Source: Gordonia sp. 'Campus'
Lineage (GTDB): Bacteria; Actinomycetota; Actinomycetes; Mycobacteriales; Mycobacteriaceae
Direction: 5' to 3'
NCBI RefSeq assembly: GCF_022206305.1
Contig: NZ_JAKOIW010000014.1
Span: 1-64,000, forward strand
Length of the DNA stretch: 64,000 nucleotides
The position numbers were made by a program, and so were the translations under genes. The notes beneath the pieces were generated by a model that saw nothing but the letters and a program-made list of their open reading frames with translations, searched no databases and was not told the DNA's origin. Below are positions 15,552 through 26,927 of the stretch, one piece after another (positions within the stretch are counted from its first letter, which is position 1; each line of letters starts with the position of its first letter).

Positions 15552-16463
15552 TCAGTGGCGCATGATGCCGAGCGCATAGCCGACGTATTCGGCCGCGACC
15601 TGCTCCGGGGTGAGCCGGCCGTCGGGTTGCCACCATGTGGGCAGCGCCGTGCACATGGTGACGACGGCCCGCGCGGCGTCGTCGGGCTGCGCGGGACTGA
15701 ACTGACCGGCTCGGATCGCGTCGTGGACCTGCTCGTCGACGAGTGCCTGCTGCCGGTTCCGGCGTCTGCTGATGATGGCCTCGTTCTCCGGTTCCAAGGC
15801 ACGGACCTCACTGGAGCCGAGAAAGCCGAGTTGCCGGCGATGTGTGTGGAACAACGCCAGATTCTCCACAAGGGCGCAGAACCTCCCGACCGCGGTCTCG
15901 CTGCCGGCCAGGGCGGCGTCCGCGCGCCATTCGAGGTCGAGCATGGTGCGGTCGAGGATGTCGACCAGGATGTGCTGCTTGCTCGAGTAGTAGTTGTAGA
16001 TGCCGGGCACCGACATCCCGCATCGTGCGGAGATCCGTCGCATCGTGGTCCCGTGGTATCCGACCGCGAGGAATTCGTCGACCGCCGCCAGGAGTATCGG
16101 GGAGAAGTCCAGCGGACCGTACGACCGCCACTCCGACCGTGTGGTCGCCGGGATCGACGTGGTCTCGATCGACGTGGTCTCGATCGACGCGGAGCCGGAC
16201 TCCGGGCGGGTGACGGTCTCGGCGATGATCTGTGCGACGCCGACACCGAGTGCCCGCGCGATCGCTTCGAGCCGATCGATGCGCAGGCCCGTTCTCCCGT
16301 TCTCGATCTGGCTCAGGGTCGCCGGGCTCACCCCGATCGCAGCGGACAGCGATCGCAGGCTCACGCCTCGCGCCTCGCGTGCCCGGCGGACGCGCGACCC
16401 GGCGGAGCGGTGAGCCCCACGGTCGTCGGCCCCGCCGTCCGCCGCCTGATCTGCCGTCTCCAC
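15552..16463 (-). CDS. Dual helix-turn-helix regulator: XRE domain fused to TetR domain
   Basis: 303 residues. Residues about 22-78 are a Cro/C1-type (HTH_3) domain (GVSLRSLSAAIGVSPATLSQIENGRTG). Residues about 113-303 are a complete TetR protein with its own helix-turn-helix (MRRISARCGMSVPGIYNYYSSKQHILV, 141-167) and ligand domain. The linker at about 93-105 repeats SIETT, encoded by a tandem DNA repeat. Two DNA-binding domains in one chain suggests recognition of a composite operator or DNA bridging. It follows the TetR gene in the same direction, with a 77-bp gap. Its targets are not evident. Confidence 0.85.
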   Translation of the reverse strand: METADQAADGGADDRGAHRSAGSRVRRAREARGVSLRSLSAAIGVSPATLSQIENGRTGLRIDRLEAIARALGVGVAQIIAETVTRPESGSASIETTSIETTSIPATTRSEWRSYGPLDFSPILLAAVDEFLAVGYHGTTMRRISARCGMSVPGIYNYYSSKQHILVDILDRTMLDLEWRADAALAGSETAVGRFCALVENLALFHTHRRQLGFLGSSEVRALEPENEAIISRRRNRQQALVDEQVHDAIRAGQFSPAQPDDAARAVVTMCTALPTWWQPDGRLTPEQVAAEYVGYALGIMRH

Positions 16464-16802
16464 GCGCGGAGTCTAGCCCCGCCGATTCGACTGACCGCCG
16501 CGTCTGCTCGGCACCAGCGGTGTGGTGAACCGCCCGGAGGCCGCTCTCGGTACCGGCCCGGGGGCTGTTCGCTCTCGGCGTAGCAGTCCGGGAACACAGC
16601 CCCGGCCAGCGCAGTTGTACAGGGCACATCCCCGCCGCATCGGTGGATCCATGCACTCTGCGCAGGCGTTAACTGCAGGTGCACCCGAGACGACCTCTAG
16701 AGTGGAAGCAGGCTGGTCGTCGTCTATCCGCACCGGTTGTCCTCCGGGACCACCGAGGTGGTCTCCGCGGCGGCCGGGGCGCTAGCAATGTGAGGGAGAA
16801 CA
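16464..16802 (+). promoter_or_regulatory. clpC upstream region
   Basis: 339 bp without a supported gene. TAGAGT at 16698-16703 fits a -10 and would give a leader of about 90 nt; the -35 is poor. A small hairpin (GACCAC, loop CGAG, GTGGTC at 16749-16764) lies in that leader. I looked for a ClgR-type CGC-N5-GCG site and did not find a convincing one. Confidence 0.35.
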
Positions 16803-19343
<2,541 letters not shown>

Positions 19344-19375
19344 GAACGAGCCTGTCTGAGCTGATCTGACACCAC

Positions 19376-19414
19376 CGACGGCGGCGTCACCCGACAAGGG
19401 TGACGCCGCCGTCG
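19376..19414. terminator. Hairpin terminator after clpC1
   Basis: Perfect 16-bp arms, starting GACGGCGGCGTCACCC, surround a GACAA loop. It begins 33 bp after the clpC1 stop codon. There is no long U tract. Confidence 0.8.
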
Positions 19415-19481
19415 TCGTTGATGTGGGTGCGTATTGACACAGTCGAAGCGGAGTGTCCCAGCGCCCGATAACATCGACCCT

Positions 19482-20360
19482 GTGACGAGCGATACATCTG
19501 AGGTCGGACGCAAGTCCCGACAGGACCAGCCCACCATCACCGTCGAGCGGGACGGGGAGATCGCGATCTTCCGGCTCAACCGACCCGACCGCCTCAACGC
19601 CTTCACCCTGCAGATGGGCGAGGAGCTGCGAGACGCGTTCGACGACACCGACGCCGACGACTCCGTGCGAGCGGTGGTGATCACGGGCAACGGACGCGCG
19701 TTCTGCGCGGGCGCGGATCTCGAGGCGGGCGGGTCGTCGTTCGACGCGTCGTCTGCTGCGGAATCCGATGAGATTCCCGCGGACGAGGGCGGCAAGCTCA
19801 CGCTGCGGATGTACGCCTCGCTGAAGCCGATCGTGGTGGCCGTGAACGGGCCGTCGGCCGGTGTCGGGGTGACGATGACGCTGCCCGCCGACGTCCGGAT
19901 CGCCTCGGAGGATGCGAAGTTCGGCTTCGTCTTCGCGGCGCGCGGACTCGTCCCCGAAGCCGCGTCGAGCTGGTTCCTCCCGCGTCTCGTCGGACTTCCG
20001 ACGGCCCTGCAGTGGACGATCGGCGCCAAGATGGTGCAGGCAGAGGAGGCCCTGGAGCGCGGACTGATCCAACAGATCGTCCCCAAGGACCAGGTCCTCG
20101 ACGCCGCCATCGCCGTCGCGCGCGAGATGACCGCGAACAGCGCGCCGGTGTCGGCCGCCCTCACCCGGCAACTGTTGTGGCGCATGGCCGGGGCTCCCAG
20201 CCCACTCGAGGCCCATCACGCCGACTCGAAGGCGATCTTCTACCGCGGTCAGTCCGGCGACGTGTACGAAGGCGTCATGTCGTTCCTCGAGAAGCGGCCT
20301 GCGACCTACCCCAACACCGTGTCGCAGGATCTGCCGGAGATCTTCGACGAACGATCCTGA
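19482..20360 (+). CDS. Enoyl-CoA hydratase family protein
   Basis: 292 residues from GTG 19482, chosen because TAACAT ends 7 nt upstream with no ribosome site, as in a leaderless mRNA; TTG 19434 is the longest alternative. Crotonase motifs are clear: GRAFCAGADLEAGG and the second oxyanion segment NGPSAGVGVTMTLPADVRIAS. The catalytic Glu candidate is in RGLVPEAASSW. Its C-terminal end (SGDVYEGVMSFLEKRPATYP) is typical of fatty-acid-type EchA proteins. It stands alone between a terminator and the HNH locus, so the pathway is not indicated by context. Confidence 0.85.
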   Translation: MTSDTSEVGRKSRQDQPTITVERDGEIAIFRLNRPDRLNAFTLQMGEELRDAFDDTDADDSVRAVVITGNGRAFCAGADLEAGGSSFDASSAAESDEIPADEGGKLTLRMYASLKPIVVAVNGPSAGVGVTMTLPADVRIASEDAKFGFVFAARGLVPEAASSWFLPRLVGLPTALQWTIGAKMVQAEEALERGLIQQIVPKDQVLDAAIAVAREMTANSAPVSAALTRQLLWRMAGAPSPLEAHHADSKAIFYRGQSGDVYEGVMSFLEKRPATYPNTVSQDLPEIFDERS

Positions 20361-20498
20361 TACCGGGCGGGGTCGGAAACGCCCTGTGTGAACTGGGTGA
20401 ACATCCGAACACGCCGCCGATAAACGGTGGCAGGGCGTGCGGCTCGCGGTTATCGTGGCGAAAGAGCAGGCCAGAAAGAACGAGAGGAGGTGACGCAG

Positions 20499-20618
20499 AT
20501 GTCGATGGGTGTCAGGGCATTCGCTTGCGAGTGGCGGATGACCGAATCCGACCGCCGACACGGGCCACGAGCCCTGGGTCGGTCGGGACCGATCACATCC
20601 GGCGTCACCAGTTCCTGA
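20499..20618 (+). CDS. Possible 39-residue peptide upstream of the HNH gene
   Basis: ATG 20499 is preceded by an excellent GAGGAGG ribosome site about 9 nt upstream, and a -10-like TATCGT lies at 20451. The peptide starts MSMGVRAFACEWRMTES and is basic, with no membrane segment. It ends 54 bp before the HNH gene, so it could be a leader peptide or a real small protein in the same transcript. I do not recognise it. The ribosome site is the main support. Confidence 0.4.
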   Translation: MSMGVRAFACEWRMTESDRRHGPRALGRSGPITSGVTSS

Positions 20619-20672
20619 GGTCATGAACCTCGATGGTCGGCGCAATCACTCGCCACGCATCGAGGAGCTGCC

Positions 20673-21170
20673 ATGACCATCTTCGTCACCAATGCCGGAC
20701 TGCAGATTCTGGCGCGCGTCACCTGGCGTCGTGCCGCAGTGCTGCTGACCACCGAGGTCGCGCGGAACGTCGAGGGGACACCGCTGGTCCGTGTCGTCCA
20801 TTCGCCGACGGTGTCGCTGCCGATCCACAAGGTGGTTGCCATCAAGCGCGACGCCTACCGTCCGTTCGCGGGCAAGACGATGGACTCCTACGCCTCGAAC
20901 GCGACGATCCTGCGTCGTGACCAGTGGATCTGCGCTTACTGCGACGGTCCGGCCGACACCGTCGACCACATCGTGCCGGTATCCCAGGGCGGGCCGAGCA
21001 CGTTCGGCAACCAGGTCGCGGCGTGCAAGTCCTGCAACGGGTTCAAGGCCGATCGCACTCCGCGGAAGGCCGGGATGGCCATGCGGCACGCCCCGTTCGT
21101 CTACGACCCGTGGGCAGCGGACCAGAAAGAGGTCTGGGAGATGTTCATGCTGCACCCGAAGACCGACTAG
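20673..21170 (+). CDS. HNH endonuclease-domain protein
   Basis: 165 residues. ATG 20673 has GAGGAG 5 nt upstream. The C-terminal half is a classic zinc-containing HNH domain: CAYC (87-90), DHIVP with the general-base His99, Asn113 and CKSCN (118-122). The N-terminal 80 residues resemble the extension found in actinobacterial housekeeping HNH proteins rather than in mobile-element enzymes. The DNA or RNA target is unknown. There is no methylase or phage gene nearby, so restriction or homing roles have no contextual support. Confidence 0.85.
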   Translation: MTIFVTNAGLQILARVTWRRAAVLLTTEVARNVEGTPLVRVVHSPTVSLPIHKVVAIKRDAYRPFAGKTMDSYASNATILRRDQWICAYCDGPADTVDHIVPVSQGGPSTFGNQVAACKSCNGFKADRTPRKAGMAMRHAPFVYDPWAADQKEVWEMFMLHPKTD

Positions 21171-21185
21171 GCACCGGATGACCGG

Positions 21186-21857
21186 TCACGTCGGCAGTGG
21201 CTCGGCACCGCGCTCGTTGAGCAGCATCGTCATCTGACCGATCTCGTCTCCCTGGTCGCCGATCATCATCAACGCGAGATCCTTTGTCGTGGAGCGGGTC
21301 CGCGCGTCGTTGTAGGCCGCCTGCGCCATCTCCATCCCGCCGCGGTGATGCCGGATCATCAGCTGCAGGAACAGGATCTCCGCCTCGGCGGGCGGCAGGG
21401 AGCTCAGGCGGCCGATCTCGTCGACGCTCGCCATCCCGGGCATCGGCGGGTCGGCCTCGTCGGGTCCGCCGCCGCGATGGCTGTCGCCGTGGGTGTCGCC
21501 GTCGGGCATCCACGACATCGGATCCGCCGGCGTCATCGGTTGGTCGAAGAATTGCAACCAACCGCGCATCGTGGCGGTCTCGGCGGTCTGTGTGTAAACG
21601 ATCCGGTCGGCGAGTCCACGGACAGGCGGGGAGACGCCGGGTAGTGCGCCGATGGTCCGCGACATGAGGATCGCCTGGTCGTGGTGCGTCGACATGTCTT
21701 GTGCGAATCCGATGTCGGACACACTCATCGACGGCGAGTCGGGACCGCGACCCTGCCACACCGCGCCCGCGACGAAGCCCATGACGACGAGCAACGCCGC
21801 GGTCACGGTGAGAACTGCGAGCCGCACCAGCGGAGCGCCGGGACGGAATGTGCTCAC
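21186..21857 (-). CDS. DUF305-family secreted/membrane protein
   Basis: 223 residues. GTG 21857 overlaps the stop of the upstream propeller gene (GTGA). One N-terminal hydrophobic helix (about 14-34) anchors or exports the protein. The DUF305 ferritin-like core is seen in FAQDMSTHHDQAILMS and FLQLMIRHHRGGMEMA, each with paired His and Met residues that could bind metal. A His/Asp/Met-rich loop lies between. Family members often occur in copper-resistance loci, but here the partner is a LVIVD propeller and no copper enzyme is adjacent. Confidence 0.87.
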   Translation of the reverse strand: MSTFRPGAPLVRLAVLTVTAALLVVMGFVAGAVWQGRGPDSPSMSVSDIGFAQDMSTHHDQAILMSRTIGALPGVSPPVRGLADRIVYTQTAETATMRGWLQFFDQPMTPADPMSWMPDGDTHGDSHRGGGPDEADPPMPGMASVDEIGRLSSLPPAEAEILFLQLMIRHHRGGMEMAQAAYNDARTRSTTKDLALMMIGDQGDEIGQMTMLLNERGAEPLPT

Positions 21858-23440
21858 CCGATCGTCGAATCCTGGTCTGGGGGCGGGGTGTACACCGCGG
21901 GACTCAATCGCAGGACCTGGAACCCGCCGTCGGAACACGTGACCCGCAGCTCGCTGCCCCGGAACTCGGGTGGGGACATGCACCAGTCGGTCGACATGTC
22001 ACCCCCGACGACCATCCCGCTGCGGGGCCCGACCATCTCGTTCAGCCTGACCTTGCCGTTCGCGATCGACATTCCCAGACTGAGGAATTCGACGGCGGGC
22101 ACACCCAGCAACGAACCGACGACGTGCGGTGAGTTGGGTGTCTCCAGCAGCGTGGTGCCCGTGCGCGCCGGTGGGTTGTAGTAGGCGATCTCGCGAATCC
22201 GGTCGAGGTCGCGGATGTCGAACACCCGGATGCCCGACGACTCCCAACCGCAGGCGAGCGCGGTGGGATCGTTCGGTCGGTCGACCGCGCAGTAGTGCGG
22301 ATTGCTGCTGAACAACGACCCGCCGGTCGACGACCGCAAGTTGGTGTCGAGATGTTCGGGCAGGTTGATCTCCAGCTTGATCTGCGCGGTGTACCGGGGT
22401 TGGTTGACCCTCGTCACATCGAAGATCTTGACCCCGCCCGAGCCGGCTTCGTCGGAGGTGACGATATGGGGCCGTCCGCGATAGGTGATCGGGATCGAGT
22501 GCTGGTTGAGCTGACCGTCGGGCCACAGGTAGGCGGCGACATGCGGGACCTGGGGGTGCGGCCGACGTTCTTGGACGTCGCTGATGTCGAGCACCGTGAC
22601 GCCCGCCATGTTCGACAGGTACATCCGATTGCCATCCGGCGATACGCCGAATCCGTGTCCGAGGAAGGAGTGGAGTCCCTGCCAGATAACGCGGGGTGAC
22701 CGGGGGTCGGAGATGTCGATGGCACTGAGATGTCCGGGGAACACCCCGGATGCCCAGTAGGTGCGTCCGTCGGGCGAGAAACCGCCCTCATGTGAGGTGA
22801 AGGGCAGCGGGCTCGAGGTGCCCGGGCCCTTGTTGAGGAGCTTGGGCCGGGCACAGTCGGAGATGTCGTAGACGGCGAAGAATCCGCCACCCCACAGCAA
22901 CGGGACCGACGTGGCGGCGAGGAGCTTGCGCTCCTTGTTGACCTTCAATGTCTCCCAGGTGCCGCCGCGCATCGCGGGATCGGTCAGCGACCCGACCACT
23001 CGCGGCGCGCGAGGGTTCGAGGCGTCGATGACCTGGACGCCGGGCGGGTTCACCCAGTTGTTGCCGGGGAACAGACTGCCGGTGTAGCTGCAGTGCTCGA
23101 AGGTCGCCGAGACGATCCCGCCGCCCGCGCCGCGGACACCGCCGAGTCGCGTGATGTTGCAGCGATAGCCGCGCATGCTCCGTCCGGAGAGGCGATCTTC
23201 GGCGCTGACATCGCCCTGAAGTCCTGGTTCGGGCAGCGACCCGGGCCCGCACTCCGCCTGGGGTACGGACACCTCGGAGATGTCGGGGAACAGATGGTTG
23301 GCGGCGCCGGCGGGTGCCGCCACCAGCATCGTCGAGACGAGTGTCGCACCGGCCGCCAGGCACAGGCCGACACGGAATCGTCGGCGCCATCGCGGTCCGG
23401 AACCGGCCGCTCGTGACACATCGAACCCAGGTGGCATCAT
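21854..23440 (-). CDS. Secreted LVIVD-repeat beta-propeller protein
   Basis: 528 residues with a clear Sec signal peptide (Arg-rich start, hydrophobic 22-42, AGA cleavage region near 46). Repeats of the form VQVIDASNPRAPRVVGSL, FAVYDISDCARPKLLN and LSAIDISDPRSPRVIW are LVIVD blades of an extracellular propeller. About eight Cys residues could form disulfides. ATG 23440 is the first of two adjacent Met codons after GGGGGATG. The 4-bp overlap with the DUF305 gene implies a cell-surface pair. The ligand is unknown. Confidence 0.85.
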   Translation of the reverse strand: MMPPGFDVSRAAGSGPRWRRRFRVGLCLAAGATLVSTMLVAAPAGAANHLFPDISEVSVPQAECGPGSLPEPGLQGDVSAEDRLSGRSMRGYRCNITRLGGVRGAGGGIVSATFEHCSYTGSLFPGNNWVNPPGVQVIDASNPRAPRVVGSLTDPAMRGGTWETLKVNKERKLLAATSVPLLWGGGFFAVYDISDCARPKLLNKGPGTSSPLPFTSHEGGFSPDGRTYWASGVFPGHLSAIDISDPRSPRVIWQGLHSFLGHGFGVSPDGNRMYLSNMAGVTVLDISDVQERRPHPQVPHVAAYLWPDGQLNQHSIPITYRGRPHIVTSDEAGSGGVKIFDVTRVNQPRYTAQIKLEINLPEHLDTNLRSSTGGSLFSSNPHYCAVDRPNDPTALACGWESSGIRVFDIRDLDRIREIAYYNPPARTGTTLLETPNSPHVVGSLLGVPAVEFLSLGMSIANGKVRLNEMVGPRSGMVVGGDMSTDWCMSPPEFRGSELRVTCSDGGFQVLRLSPAVYTPPPDQDSTIG

Positions 23441-23638
23441 CGCATCCCCCGATCGTGATCTGAGTCACGCTAGCGGGCGGCATCATGCGACACGTCGAAA
23501 TCGTCGAATCCACTTCCGCCGCGGCAACCCGTTACGACCATGCATCCCATCGGGGCCAGACGGCGGTGCCGGGCCCGTGCTGCGGCTCGGCCCCGACCGA
23601 CTACCGTTTGTCGTACCACTCGAATCGGAGGTTTCACT

Positions 23639-24484
23639 GTGCAACAGATCGGCGTCATCGGCGGAGGCACCATGGGAGCGGGCATCGCGGAGGTGTGCGC
23701 CAAGGCCGGCAGTGATGTGGTGATCGTCGAGGTGAAGCAGGAGTTCGCCGACGCCGCGCGATCCCGCGTGGAGAAGTCGCTCGCGAAGGCCGTCAGCAAG
23801 AACAAGCTCGGTCAGGACGAGGCCGACGCCGCTCTCGGCCGCCTGCGGGTCACCACCGACTATGCCGACCTCGCCGACCGCGAACTCGTGATCGAGGCCG
23901 CGCCGGAGATCGAGGAACTCAAGCGCCAGATCTTCGCCGACCTCGAAGCCGCGACGGGGCCGACCACCATCCTGGCGACCAACACGTCGTCGATCCCGAT
24001 CATCAAGGTCGCGACCGCCACCAAGACCCCCGAGCGCGTCGTGGGTGTCCACTTCTTCAATCCGGTGCCGGTGATGCCGCTGGTCGAGATCATCTCCACC
24101 CTCACCACCGCCCCCGAGACAGCCGATGCCGTGACGGCGTATGTCCGCGACACCCTGGGCAAGAACCCGGTGAATGCGGGGGACCGGTCGGGCTTCATCG
24201 TCAACGCACTGCTCATCCCTTACCTGTGCCAGGCCATCCGCATGTTCGACTCGGGGTACGCCTCCGCCGAGGACATCGACACCGCGATGAAGGGTGGCTG
24301 CGGTTACCCGATGGGACCGCTGACGCTGCTGGACACGATCGGCCTCGACGTCACGCTGTCGGCGGCGGAATCTCTCTACGAGGAGTTCGCCGAGCCGCAC
24401 TACGCTCCGCCGGCCCTGCTGCGTCGCATGGTCGATGCCGGCCGACTCGGCCGCAAGACCGGTCGCGGTTTCTACACCTACTGA
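23639..24484 (+). CDS. 3-hydroxybutyryl-CoA dehydrogenase (3-hydroxyacyl-CoA dehydrogenase)
   Basis: 281 residues, the normal single-function length (FadB2/Hbd/PaaH group). GTG 23639 follows GGAGG by 8 nt. The NAD-binding GGGTMGAG is at 8-15. The catalytic His138 and Glu150 fall in GVHFFNPVPVMPLVE. The C-terminal domain has the substrate motif YPMGPLTLLDTIGLD. It oxidises (S)-3-hydroxyacyl-CoA to 3-ketoacyl-CoA. It stands alone and is followed by a terminator, so fatty-acid oxidation or polymer metabolism are both possible. Confidence 0.92.
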   Translation: MQQIGVIGGGTMGAGIAEVCAKAGSDVVIVEVKQEFADAARSRVEKSLAKAVSKNKLGQDEADAALGRLRVTTDYADLADRELVIEAAPEIEELKRQIFADLEAATGPTTILATNTSSIPIIKVATATKTPERVVGVHFFNPVPVMPLVEIISTLTTAPETADAVTAYVRDTLGKNPVNAGDRSGFIVNALLIPYLCQAIRMFDSGYASAEDIDTAMKGGCGYPMGPLTLLDTIGLDVTLSAAESLYEEFAEPHYAPPALLRRMVDAGRLGRKTGRGFYTY

Positions 24485-24503
24485 TCCGCGGAACGACCGC
24501 TGC

Positions 24504-24538
24504 CGAACCCCGGCTCACCTCGAGTGGGCCGGGGTTCG
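24504..24538. terminator. Hairpin terminator after the 3-hydroxyacyl-CoA dehydrogenase gene
   Basis: Arms CGAACCCCGGC and GCCGGGGTTCG enclose a further paired stretch (TCAC/GTGG) and a CTCGA loop, starting 20 bp after the stop codon. Confidence 0.8.
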
Positions 24539-24642
24539 TCGCGTCCGGGGAGGGGGCGCCGGCGGTGTTGTCGACCGATTCGTCGGCATAGGCGCTAAGC
24601 TTGCCGACATCAGACAACATTCGTTATCAGAATGGGGCGGTC

Positions 24643-25497
24643 ATGACGCAACGCGAGAATCGGATGTCTCGGACCGAGATGGACAACCTCGACAGCAGCT
24701 TCTTCGCGAAGTCGCTGCTGTCGATGGGCCAGACGATGAGTACGACGAACGTCATCATGCAGCTCGCCAATCCGGCGGTCGGGTACGGCGTGGCGCACAG
24801 CAAGGTGGAGAACGGCCGACTGGACAAGCATCCGGTGAAGCGGGCCCGGACCACCGCGTCGTATCTGGCGGTCGCCATGCTCGGCAACGCCGACGACCGA
24901 CGCCGCTACCGCCAGGCGGTCAACGGCCAGCATGCGCAGGTGCGCTCCGACGAGACCAGCCCCGTGCAATACAACGCGATGAACCCTGACCTGCAACTCT
25001 GGGTGGCGGCATGCCTCTACTACGGCTGGGAGGACATCTACGAGCGCGTCCACGGACCGCTTCGCGGCGCGGACCGGGAGAAGTTCTATCAGCAGGGCAA
25101 GGTCTGCGGCACCACGTTGCAGATGCCCGCGGAGGCGTGGCCCGCGACGCGCGACGAGTTCACGGCGTACTGGGACGATCAGGTCTCCCACATCGAGATC
25201 AGCGAGGAGATCAGGGATTTCCTGCTCGACATCGCGAACTTCGGCTACGCGCCCACTGCGATCCAGGAGAAGTACGGGCCGGTCAAGCTACGTCGCACCA
25301 TCGGGTATCTGCCCCAGCCGTTCCGTGAGGCCCTGCGCGTCGAGTGGACCGACGACGACCAACGTTGGTTCGACGACTACGTCGGGCGCCTGGTCGAACA
25401 GGAACGCCGAAAGCCGCTGTGGCTGTCCCAGATCGGCTTCCGGATGTTGCTCTGGGACGTCCGGGCGAGGGTGCGGACGGGCCGTCCGCTGGTCTAG
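24643..25497 (+). CDS. MpaB/DUF2236-family oxygenase-like protein
   Basis: 284 residues from ATG 24643 (weak GGGGCGG upstream). The conserved pattern of this family is visible: a helix ending in an Arg-rich turn (HPVKRARTTASYLAVAMLG), then RRYRQAVNGQHAQVR with the His thought to bind heme, and LWVAACLYYGWEDIYERVHG. Relatives include the latex-clearing protein Lcp and fungal MpaB, which cleave isoprenoid double bonds; most bacterial members are untested. Its stop overlaps the convergent MFS gene by 4 bp. An imperfect palindrome (GACAAC/GTTATC, 24614-24629) lies upstream. Confidence 0.78.
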   Translation: MTQRENRMSRTEMDNLDSSFFAKSLLSMGQTMSTTNVIMQLANPAVGYGVAHSKVENGRLDKHPVKRARTTASYLAVAMLGNADDRRRYRQAVNGQHAQVRSDETSPVQYNAMNPDLQLWVAACLYYGWEDIYERVHGPLRGADREKFYQQGKVCGTTLQMPAEAWPATRDEFTAYWDDQVSHIEISEEIRDFLLDIANFGYAPTAIQEKYGPVKLRRTIGYLPQPFREALRVEWTDDDQRWFDDYVGRLVEQERRKPLWLSQIGFRMLLWDVRARVRTGRPLV

Positions 25498-26810
25498 GCG
25501 GCGCGCTCGCGGGTGCGTCGGCTCGCCACGAAGGCGAGCAGGGCCGCGACGAAGCACGCCACCGAGCCGACCGCGAGACCCACGCGAGCGTCGAAGGTCT
25601 CGATGATCGCGCCGACGATGGGCCCGCCGATGGGGGTCGACCCCATGAACGCCACCGACCAGAGCGCCATGACCCGGCCCCGCATCCGCGGCTCGGAGTT
25701 GAGCTGCAGCGTGGCGTTGCCGGTGGACATGAACGCGACGCTGAGCCAGCCGACGAGGAACAGGGCGCCGATCACCGTCGCCAGGTTCGGAGCGAGCGCC
25801 GCGGCTGCGACGGTGACACCGAAACCGAACGCCGCCACCGTGAGTGGTCGCAGGCCGGTGGTGCCGCGGGCTGCGACCACCAGTCCGCCGACGACCGCAC
25901 CGACGCCCATCGCGGAGGTCATGAAGCCGAGAGCCTGCGGGCCACCGTCGAACACGAAGTCGGCCGCGGCGGGCAGGGTGACCGGGAAGTTGTAGGTGAG
26001 CGTGCCGACCAGCGCCATCGTGACCAGCGGGATCCACAGCGCAGGATGAGCGCGGACGTACCGGAGCCCCTCGCGCAACTGGCCTCGGGCGCGTGGAATC
26101 GGTGTCTCGGTGGTGATCCCGGCGGGATTCAGGGCGACGAGCGCGGCGACCACGGCCACGAAACTCACCGCGTTGATCGCGAAGCACAGGCCGGATCCGA
26201 CGAGGCCGAGCACGACCCCGGCGACCGCGGGACCCACTGCCCGGGCGGCGTTGACCATCACCGAGTTCAGCGTGACGGCGTTGCGGATCAGATCCTTGCC
26301 GACGATCTGGTGGATGAACGCCTGGCGTGCCGGCTGTTCGAAGGCATGTCCGAACCCCAGCATCACCGCGAGAACGCCGACGTGCCAGACCTGTACGACG
26401 CCGGTGAGGGTCACGACGGCGAGGACCGCAGCCAACAACCCCATCATCGACTGCAGGACGATCAGCAGGCGCCGACGGTCGACACGATCGGCGATCACAC
26501 CCGCATACGGGCCGATGAGCAGGACGGGTAGTGCCTGCAGAGCGACGACCAGTCCGAGAACCGAGGCCGATCCGCTCAGCGACAAGACCAGCCACGCCTG
26601 CGCGGTCGCCTGCATCCATGAACCCGTCATCGAGACGGCCATGCCGCCGAAGAAGAGGCGGTAGTTCGGGATGCGCAGTGACGCGAACATTCCCGCATCG
26701 GTCGGGCTTTCGGGGGATGTACCGGGTGTGGCGTGGTGCCGTGTGTCGGGCTGCCGTGTGTCGTGGTGCCGTGGACTCTCGTCGCTCACGGGAACACGGT
26801 CGTCGGTCAT
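25494..26810 (-). CDS. MFS exporter, enterobactin/macrolide-exporter-like
   Basis: 438 residues with twelve hydrophobic segments. The profile ending, QLNSEPRMRGRVMALWSVAFMGSTPIGGPIVGAI, is typical of the EntS/MefA-like (MFS_3) exporters, and GVIADRVDRRRLLI is the loop 2-3 motif. The first 45 residues are hydrophilic and carry short DTRQPDTRHHAT repeats. ATG 26810 has TACGAT 8 nt upstream and no ribosome site, so the mRNA may be leaderless; GTG 26789 is an alternative. Substrate unknown. Confidence 0.82.
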   Translation of the reverse strand: MTDDRVPVSDESPRHHDTRQPDTRHHATPGTSPESPTDAGMFASLRIPNYRLFFGGMAVSMTGSWMQATAQAWLVLSLSGSASVLGLVVALQALPVLLIGPYAGVIADRVDRRRLLIVLQSMMGLLAAVLAVVTLTGVVQVWHVGVLAVMLGFGHAFEQPARQAFIHQIVGKDLIRNAVTLNSVMVNAARAVGPAVAGVVLGLVGSGLCFAINAVSFVAVVAALVALNPAGITTETPIPRARGQLREGLRYVRAHPALWIPLVTMALVGTLTYNFPVTLPAAADFVFDGGPQALGFMTSAMGVGAVVGGLVVAARGTTGLRPLTVAAFGFGVTVAAAALAPNLATVIGALFLVGWLSVAFMSTGNATLQLNSEPRMRGRVMALWSVAFMGSTPIGGPIVGAIIETFDARVGLAVGSVACFVAALLAFVASRRTRERAA

Positions 26811-26927
26811 CGAGGTCCATCGTAGGCTCGCCCCGACAGGAGCCGGCGGTCGCGCGGGGTGCAGTAGGGTCGGCGGCACGTCGACGGGTGTCGCGCGGTG
26901 TCGGATCGGTGAGATGGGATGTGTCGG

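Noticed and set aside
16640-16700. ClgR site upstream of clpC1
   Set aside because: The nearest CGC/GCG words have the wrong spacing for the known site.
20673-21170. HNH protein as part of a restriction or phage element
   Set aside because: No methyltransferase, integrase, portal or terminase gene is nearby, and base composition matches the surroundings.
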